A stretch of 19,548 bases of DNA from Acidobacteriota bacterium (lineage in GTDB: Bacteria > Acidobacteriota > UBA4820 > DSQY01): positions 1 to 19,548 of the forward strand of contig JAKAJA010000005.1 of NCBI GenBank assembly GCA_021814085.1, given 5' to 3'. The position numbers and the translations under genes are program-made. The notes below the pieces were generated by a model. The model worked only from the letters and a program-made list of their open reading frames with translations, had not been told where the DNA came from and did no database searches. Numbering within the stretch: the stretch's first letter is position 1; every line of letters starts with the position of its first letter. This document shows positions 14,547-19,548 of this stretch, piece after piece.

Positions 14547-16491
14547 CCGGGTGCTGGTCGTCGCGGCTGCGGGAAGCCAGGGTGGGGCTCGTTCCAGGGA
14601 CCCGCACGATGACTCCGTCGAGGTCTTCGAGCTGTCCTCCTTGGTGTTTACGCAGGCCAGAGTCCAAAGCTCCGACCTAGACGCCGCCTTTTCGGATATT
14701 GCCTCGCGGCTAGACTCGGGCAAGCCGGGAGACCTGCGGAACCTTTGGCTCCTTCTGGACTTCCCAGCCGATCCGGGCGCGTCCTGGGATCCACTCCTGT
14801 CGTACGACTCAAGCCGATCGTCGCTCCTCCCACGAGAGATTCTGGTCGCTTGGCTGGCCTTGGCGTACCCCGAAGTCAGGGTCTTGGCGCGCAGGGCTGC
14901 CTGCTCAGAGCCCCCCAGCGACTCGGCGATCGACTGGGATCAACACCTCATCCCCCTCACACTGGACCCACGTGAATTGCTGGATCTGAGGCGCGGCCAC
15001 GCCTACACGTCCCCAAGGAGCGGGGCGGTTGCCGCAGGAGGGGACAATGGGCAGGATGTCGAAGGCAAGCCATGCCACGCGGTGCCATGGACGTGGCACA
15101 CGCCGGCGCTCTTCGACCCCTCGGGCTTGCGCAACTGGCTGAAGACGGAGTTGTCTCGGCGGGTGCGTGGGACTGACGCGCCACCACCGGCGAATCGCTC
15201 CGAGCTTGCCGCGGTCATCGACGAAGAAAGCGGCTTCGCGTATTTCAACGCCCTTGCCGCGTATCGGTTTGGCTACCGCGTGGCGTCTGTGATGACGGCG
15301 CTGGGGTTGCGTGAGGTCTTTAAGGAGGAGAACCCTCAGGAGTGGCGCCTGACTCTCGAGGATGTCTACCTCCACTTTTGCGATCGTGAGGAGGTATTTC
15401 CCGGGAAGGCGGTGCATTTATCGGATTTTTCAGAGCGCGACCGTCTCTGTCCGGGACTTCGGCAGGCGGAGAGCAGGATTCTAGTGACCGTCGGGCACGC
15501 GCGCAGCAACGAGGCGCGGCGGAGATGGAAGAAGAGCCAGCGCTACCTCGTTGCGAAGGGCAAGATGCGGCTCGTGTTCAAGCCGATCGCCGGGGTCTTT
15601 AGACTCTGGCGAGAAGCCCGACAGTGGAGCAGACTCGCCAATCGGCCAGCCGTAGCCAAGGGATTCCGGTGGCCCCCGGATGATGGGAGGCGGCGCGAGG
15701 CCGACCCGCAGGCATCCCACAGCGCCCCTGGACGGTTGCTCCGCATCGCCGAGATGCTTCTTGCCCGCGCCAGGCGCCTCATCGACTCTCCGGCCAGCGT
15801 AGAAGATGCTGTGCAGGCCGCCGTGCTGGCAATGGAGGCCAAGGAGATCCTCGGTGGAATGACCCCAACAACGTCCCTGGAAGCGCTAGCGCTACAGCAC
15901 GAGGCGGAGGTGATCGCGGAGAGCATGTTTCTCGGCGTCGAGTTCAACATCGACTTGAAGGACCGCTTCGCCGAGTTGCAACGAGAGGTAAAGAATGTCT
16001 CCGGATGGTTCAACTCAAGGCGCCAGCGGCGAGTGGAATTCAATGCACGCCTTATGATCAAGGAGCGCCTAGCCCGCCGTTTCAGCGACTTGAACCAGAT
16101 CGAAGAAGAGCTGACGTGCCTGGCAGCGGCAAGGCGGCTGAGGTTTGGGCTATTCATTCGTGAAAAACCCTACCGGTGGATTTTCTGGCCTGCTCTTGAG
16201 TACGTGGCGTTTGCACTTTCGTCGCTGGGCCGGTTTGCCTTCGGGGTGGCTACATGGATTCTCTTGTTTGCCGGCATTCATCGCCTTCTCCACATCACAC
16301 CCGAAGCGGCCGGCAACAGCTTTGGCCACGCGCTGGCGTCGACTGCGTATTTCTTTATGACTCTCCAGCCCTGTGCTGCCGTGGCCCATTCGAGCCTCGT
16401 GGACGCAGTGCTGGCGATCCAGGGGGCGGTGGCGTTCCTGAACTTGGGTTTGCTGATTTCGCATTTGTACCTGGTTATTTCAAGGAGATAG
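14530..16491 (+). CDS. 653-aa protein with C-terminal ion-channel-like membrane module
   Basis: The first 540 residues are soluble: a Rossmann-like beginning (RVLVVAAAG), a strand NLWLLLDFPADPG and helix-strand pairs, then a basic region and a long helical stretch rich in Glu/Arg that may be coiled coil. The last 105 residues are membrane-embedded: a long hydrophobic helix (about 556-585), a short amphipathic stretch FGHALASTAYFFMTLQP (598-614), then a helix rich in small residues (about 621-648, with GLLISHLYLV). This helix, pore-loop, helix layout resembles two-helix K+-channel modules (Ion_trans_2), but the filter site reads TLQPC, not TVGYG. The N-terminal part probably gates it. Start ATG 14530 overlaps the previous gene; GTG 14539 is an alternative. 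It is the best effector candidate of the operon. Confidence 0.65.
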   Translation: MKAVRSRVLVVAAAGSQGGARSRDPHDDSVEVFELSSLVFTQARVQSSDLDAAFSDIASRLDSGKPGDLRNLWLLLDFPADPGASWDPLLSYDSSRSSLLPREILVAWLALAYPEVRVLARRAACSEPPSDSAIDWDQHLIPLTLDPRELLDLRRGHAYTSPRSGAVAAGGDNGQDVEGKPCHAVPWTWHTPALFDPSGLRNWLKTELSRRVRGTDAPPPANRSELAAVIDEESGFAYFNALAAYRFGYRVASVMTALGLREVFKEENPQEWRLTLEDVYLHFCDREEVFPGKAVHLSDFSERDRLCPGLRQAESRILVTVGHARSNEARRRWKKSQRYLVAKGKMRLVFKPIAGVFRLWREARQWSRLANRPAVAKGFRWPPDDGRRREADPQASHSAPGRLLRIAEMLLARARRLIDSPASVEDAVQAAVLAMEAKEILGGMTPTTSLEALALQHEAEVIAESMFLGVEFNIDLKDRFAELQREVKNVSGWFNSRRQRRVEFNARLMIKERLARRFSDLNQIEEELTCLAAARRLRFGLFIREKPYRWIFWPALEYVAFALSSLGRFAFGVATWILLFAGIHRLLHITPEAAGNSFGHALASTAYFFMTLQPCAAVAHSSLVDAVLAIQGAVAFLNLGLLISHLYLVISRR

Positions 16492-16495
16492 CGCC

Positions 16496-16888
16496 ATGAC
16501 GGGAGAAGGGGCGGGAACGCGGGAAGCGGGCGAGGCAGCAGCGGGAGGTGAGTTGAAGGCCCAAGCGAAAGAAGAGAGATCAAACGCCATCACCGCAGCG
16601 AAGGACCTTTTTTCACGGGCCGCGTTACTAATGGGTGCCATGTTCTTGTTGCTCTTGATAGCGATCTGCCTGCTTCAATGGTCCCACGTCACCTCATCGG
16701 TGGGTGGTGCTGCCATGGTTCATCCGGTCGCTGGCGAAGACTCCTCCTCGCCCACGCTCATCGGTTGGCCGGTCTCCTCGCTGGGGTGGGCTGCGGCAGT
16801 CGCGTTTCTGGGGTTCGCGGCTGCCCTCGCGGTGGTCGCCATTGCCGTAGCCGCGTCGCTTTCCCGAATCGCAAACGGGGATAACTGA
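16496..16888 (+). CDS. Small protein with two membrane helices
   Basis: The 130-residue protein has a charged, Ala/Gly/Glu-rich N-terminus with a basic/acidic helix (21-40), a first membrane helix at 42-61 (ALLMGAMFLLLLIAICLL), a polar loop of about 35 residues, and a second helix at 97-120. There is no signal peptide. The ribosome site AAGGAG (16482-16487), eight bases upstream, is the strongest in the operon, so the protein may be made in higher amount than its neighbours. It lies immediately after the channel-like gene and could be its membrane partner, regulator or stabiliser. No family is recognised. Confidence 0.7.
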   Translation: MTGEGAGTREAGEAAAGGELKAQAKEERSNAITAAKDLFSRAALLMGAMFLLLLIAICLLQWSHVTSSVGGAAMVHPVAGEDSSSPTLIGWPVSSLGWAAAVAFLGFAAALAVVAIAVAASLSRIANGDN

Positions 16889-16896
16889 GCCTGCCG

Positions 16897-18402
16897 ATGC
16901 CATCCAGGCCCAGGCTCCTCCTTGTAGACGACTCCGAGGCGTTCCGGCGTTCCATGACCCGGGCATTGGAGCGAGACTATGAGGTGGTGACAGCCTGCGG
17001 TACCGGCGAGGCGCGAGGCCTGCTGACCCCCGCGCCGAATGCTGTGCTCCTCGATCTGCGGCTGGATGAGGGTGACCCCTCGAATGCGGAAAGCCTTGGC
17101 CTCCTGGCCGACCTGCGGGAGGAGCTGCCTTCGGTCCCGGTGATCGTGATCACGGCTTACAGCGACGTGGACCATGCCGTGGAATGCATGCGGCGGGGCG
17201 CCGTGGACTTCATCGAGAAACGGGGCGGCTTGGGTGCGCTCAAGGCCAGGATCGACAAGGCCCTGGAACAGGCGCAGGTGGTGGCCCGGCTGCGGCAGCT
17301 CGAGGAGGAACTTGCCATCGTAGAGCCGCGCGAGCTGGTGGGGCAGAGTTCGGCCATTACCGACGTGAAAGAGATGATCGCGGCGGTTGCACGGGACTCC
17401 ACCGTGACCGTCCTCATCACCGGCGAAACCGGCACAGGCAAGGAGCTGGTGGCGCGAGCGATTCACGCCAGCGGTCCGCGAGCGCAGCGGCCCTTCGTGG
17501 CGGTGGCAGTCAGCACGCTCCCTGAAACCACCGTTGAGGCCGAACTGTTCGGGTACGAGCCCGGCGCGTTTACCGACGCCAGGCGCCGAAAGGCCGGGTA
17601 CATTGAGCGGGCCAACGGCGGGGTGCTGTTCTTGGACGAGATCGGAGAACTTCCCCCCGTGACCCAGGTGAAGCTGTTGCGCTTCCTGGAGGAGAGGACG
17701 ATCAGCCGCCTCGGCGGGGCAAAGGATCTCCCTATGGACGTTCAGGTGGTGGCCGCTACGCACGCCCAGCTCACGGGTGCGATCCGTGCCGGCACTTTCC
17801 GGGAGGACCTCTACTACCGGCTGAAGGTGTGCGAGATCCGCCTCCCGTCTCTCAGGGAGCGCCGAGAGGACATTCCGCTTCTGGTAGAGCACTTCCTCGC
17901 CAAACTCGGTGCGCGCAGCCGAGGCGTGGGTGTTGTGAGCCGCGAGGCGGAGGCGGCGCTTCTTCGCTACGCCTGGCCCGGGAACGTGCGGGAGCTTCGC
18001 AACACCTTGGAGGCCGCGCTCATTAGGGCCGGCCTGCGCCACCATCGGCGCGTCGAGAGCGGCGACCTGCCGGTGGAAATTCTCGGCAAGGCTGAGCCGC
18101 CTGAGGTGGGTTCCCCGACATCAACCCAAGCGCAATCCGCCCCTATCAGCGCCGCGAACTCCCCGTCTTTGGAAGAGGTTCTGGCCGAAACTGAACTGGC
18201 CGCAGTGGAACGGGCTCTGGCTGTCAGCGGCGGCAGGAAGACCGAGGCCTGGAAACTCCTCGGCCTGAACGATCGATACGTGTTCACGCGACGCGTAAAG
18301 CGCATCCTCCATCGGCACCCCATGCTCGCAGCCAGGCATCCTGCCGTATGCGCCGCATTCCGGACTCATCCCATTGGGGCAGACAACCCAGGCAGAGAAT
18401 AG
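16897..18402 (+). CDS. NtrC-family sigma-54-dependent response regulator
   Basis: The 501-residue regulator has three domains. The receiver (1-125) has D11/D12, phosphoacceptor D53, switch T86 and K108, with an acidic insertion DEGDPSNAES after D53 like that of the receiver at 1104. The AAA+ domain (about 145-380) has Walker A GETGTGKE (176-183), the sigma-54 contact loop GAFTDA (223-228; canonical GAFTGA) and Walker B VLFLDEIGE. The C-terminal Fis-type helix-turn-helix (about 430-472) has the GGRKTEAWKLLGL segment, and a short tail follows. It should bind enhancer sites and drive RpoN promoters such as 1025-1040 when phosphorylated. GAFTDA occurs in known activators, so activity is plausible. 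It starts eight bases after the previous stop with only a weak ribosome site, so coupling is likely. It closes the operon. Confidence 0.88.
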   Translation: MPSRPRLLLVDDSEAFRRSMTRALERDYEVVTACGTGEARGLLTPAPNAVLLDLRLDEGDPSNAESLGLLADLREELPSVPVIVITAYSDVDHAVECMRRGAVDFIEKRGGLGALKARIDKALEQAQVVARLRQLEEELAIVEPRELVGQSSAITDVKEMIAAVARDSTVTVLITGETGTGKELVARAIHASGPRAQRPFVAVAVSTLPETTVEAELFGYEPGAFTDARRRKAGYIERANGGVLFLDEIGELPPVTQVKLLRFLEERTISRLGGAKDLPMDVQVVAATHAQLTGAIRAGTFREDLYYRLKVCEIRLPSLRERREDIPLLVEHFLAKLGARSRGVGVVSREAEAALLRYAWPGNVRELRNTLEAALIRAGLRHHRRVESGDLPVEILGKAEPPEVGSPTSTQAQSAPISAANSPSLEEVLAETELAAVERALAVSGGRKTEAWKLLGLNDRYVFTRRVKRILHRHPMLAARHPAVCAAFRTHPIGADNPGRE

Positions 18403-18727
18403 AGTTGGGAGCGGAGACCCGTTTATCGATGCCGATCCATTCCCACAATCTGTTGCATAACACGAGCCAGCGATAACGTACCCTATCTTTCGCATCCATG
18501 AGCAAGCCTCGCGTCAAGGGGGGCGTGGGAAGACGGGGTATCCCAAGCATCCATTCGGCGTCAGCCCCTTTGGGCGCGCCACACATCGATTTCGGACCGG
18601 CCCCATTCACTTTCACGGCATCGCACAGCGCCATGCGAAAGACCGGGGTCCGGCCGTTACGCCCCGTTCCCTTGAAGCAAGTCTCGATCTGGTTCCCTCC
18701 TCGCCCAAAGGTCCTTTTTTCCCTCTA
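18403..18727. other. Non-coding stretch between the regulator and the IS110 fragment
   Basis: No convincing gene, tRNA or terminator is visible. A - strand frame over 18284-18634 and a + strand frame over 18498-18794 are open but have no ribosome site and overlap real genes. The part nearest 18727 is probably the downstream end of the IS110 element. A T-run at about 18716 is not preceded by a proper stem. The last 25 residues of the regulator run past its helix-turn-helix and may be read-through into former mobile DNA. Confidence 0.5.
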
Positions 18728-19435
18728 TCATGCCGCTTCTTGGCGCCAGGTCTCGCCGGTCTTCAACATGGCGAGCATAACGCGCAGAAGGTAGTGGGCC
18801 GTGGCGACCAGGGCGATCTTCTTGCGCGTGGGGTCACCATTCTGGATTCTCTGGAAGTACTCGCGTATGCGGGGTGATCGTCGAATGCCCTGCCATGCGG
18901 CCTCTGTCGATAGCCGCCTGACGGTAGACGGGCCCTCCTTGGTGATGTGGCCGAGCCGGTTAGTGCCTCCGCTGGCATCCTGGCTCGGAACAAGCCCGAA
19001 GTAGCGTCCCACGGACTTGGCGTTTTGAAATCGGCCCGGGTCATCCAAGTAGGCCACAACGGCTTCGGCGGTTCGCACCCCGACCCCTGGAATGGACATG
19101 ACGAGACAGACACCCGGATGGCCCGCTGCCCGCTGGTCAAGCAGCGAAGAGACCCGTCCGAGCTGGCAAGAGAGGGCATCGAGTCTCTCGACAAGGAGGT
19201 CGCGCTGGAGTCCAGCGAAGGGGTCGGAGAAAGCGATGCCCATGAGCCAAGCCAGCCCGCGCTTCGACCATAGGCCTTTCGGTGCGTTCACACCGTGCCC
19301 TCTGAGGAGGCCCCGCAGGCTGTTCTTGATACGCGTCTGCTCCCCAACGAGCCTTTGCCTGTGTTCGATGAACGCCCTCCAGGAGCGCACCTCTGCTGGT
19401 GGTACGTGAACGGGGGGTACTTCCCCCTGTGCCAA
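18728..19435 (-). pseudogene. IS110-family transposase, C-terminal part only (truncated)
   Basis: The 235 residues correspond to the second part of an IS110 transposase: helical linker (EVRSWRAFIEHRQRLVGEQ), then the transposase_20 domain with MSIPGVGVRTAEAVVAYLDD, FGLVPSQDASGG containing the conserved serine region, and HITKEG. The N-terminal DEDD domain is absent; the frame opens at a TTG (19433-19435) just inside the candidate IS terminal motif at 19440. The residues at the break (AQGEVPPVHVP) align with those at the break of the left fragment (LGEAELVNAP), so the two halves come from different though related copies. It is inactive alone. Confidence 0.85.
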
Positions 19436-19439
19436 TATA

Positions 19440-19471
19440 CCTGAGACAACCCCCCGGTGCTAAATTACTGT
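19440..19471. repeat. Candidate IS terminal repeat, right copy
   Basis: CCTGAGACA (19440-19448), GGTGCT (19456-19461), AAATTA (19462-19467) and TGT (19469-19471) repeat the blocks of 53-82 in inverted orientation. It abuts the truncated IS110 C-terminal half on one side and a ribosome site plus start codon on the other, the usual layout of an IS left end. Confidence 0.4.
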
Positions 19472-19493
19472 CGAGGGCGGGGAGGTTCACAGG

Positions 19494-19548
19494 ATGATGA
19501 AGCGAACAATGACGAGTACGAAGGGTCTTTCTTCCGCCGCCCCGGAGC
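19494..19548 (+). CDS. Possible start of an IS transposase running off the right edge
   Basis: An ATG at 19494 (or 19497) is preceded by GGGGAGG (19479-19485) at good spacing and opens a frame to the window end, beginning MMKRTMTSTKGLSSAAPE. I do not recognise a family from 18 residues. Its place, about 50 bases inside the candidate terminal repeat, fits an insertion sequence whose other end could be the fragment at 1-66. Confidence 0.35.
   Translation, partial: MMKRTMTSTKGLSSAAPE

Noticed and set aside
16720..18045. A 441-aa open frame on the - strand
   Set aside because: It lies antisense over the NtrC-type regulator and its neighbour, both with clear motifs; its product has no domain, being Pro/Arg/His-rich as usual for shadows in high-GC DNA.
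18284..18634. - strand frame over the regulator end and the following gap
   Set aside because: It overlaps the 3' end of the regulator, has no ribosome site and no recognisable domain, although its middle part looks somewhat protein-like.
18498..18794. + strand frame of 98 aa
   Set aside because: It runs into the antisense of the IS110 fragment, has no ribosome site and is Pro/Arg-rich; it could be a spurious frame linked to the IS.
1..19548. CRISPR arrays, tRNA or rRNA genes
   Set aside because: No spaced direct repeats and no recognisable tRNA or rRNA sequence were seen on either strand.

Overview
The window is a high-GC (estimated by eye, around 60%) bacterial accessory region about 19.5 kb long. 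Broken insertion sequences lie at both ends, and almost everything between them is co-oriented on the + strand. The RpoN-type (sigma-54) activator, receiver domains, Liv-type ABC transporter and IS110/IS3 remnants point to a proteobacterium-like or related soil or sediment Gram-negative lineage. No rRNA, tRNA or housekeeping gene is present to place it further, so the taxon stays open. All functional assignments come from motif reading, with no database search.

Left edge (1-1103): a possible transposase C-terminus, the N-terminal half of an IS110-family transposase with its leader, and an internally deleted IS3-type transposase remnant. These are followed by a leader with a near-consensus sigma-54 promoter at 1025-1040.

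First gene block (1104-8051): a stand-alone response-regulator receiver domain directly abuts livH. Then come livM, a divergent livF, livG, a lipoprotein-type branched-chain/amide substrate-binding protein, and a radical SAM protein of the lysine 2,3-aminomutase type that seems to lack the PLP lysine. This is a complete ABC importer wrapped between a signalling protein and a radical SAM enzyme. Stop/start abutments and 4-base overlaps suggest two transcriptional sub-units, receiver-livHM and livFG, followed by the binding protein and radical SAM gene behind a structured 187-base gap.

Second gene block (8304-18402): an orphan 175-residue protein, then five tightly packed genes and a regulator. 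They are a soluble histidine-kinase-like protein (751 aa, N-terminal Cys/His cluster, H-box-like motif, HATPase), a 543-aa protein with a possible pseudo-receiver C-terminus, an unrecognised 569-aa protein, a 653-aa protein ending in a two-helix, pore-loop-like membrane module, a 130-aa protein with two membrane helices, and an NtrC-type receiver-AAA+-Fis regulator. The junctions are ATGA overlaps, a 17-base overlap and short gaps, so this is one translationally coupled operon. The two receiver domains in the window share an unusual acidic insertion after the phosphoacceptor strand. This suggests that one kinase serves both and that the two blocks form a single sensory system. My reading is an undescribed kinase/pseudo-receiver/membrane-pore signalling module (possible stress or defence function) linked to an amino-acid-type importer and radical SAM enzyme. 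The link is inference.

Right edge (18403-19548): a 325-base stretch without a convincing gene, the C-terminal part of an IS110-family transposase on the - strand, then a motif matching the left edge in inverted orientation, and the start of a small reading frame that runs off the window. The edge motifs and partial frames are consistent with the same insertion sequence lying at both ends.
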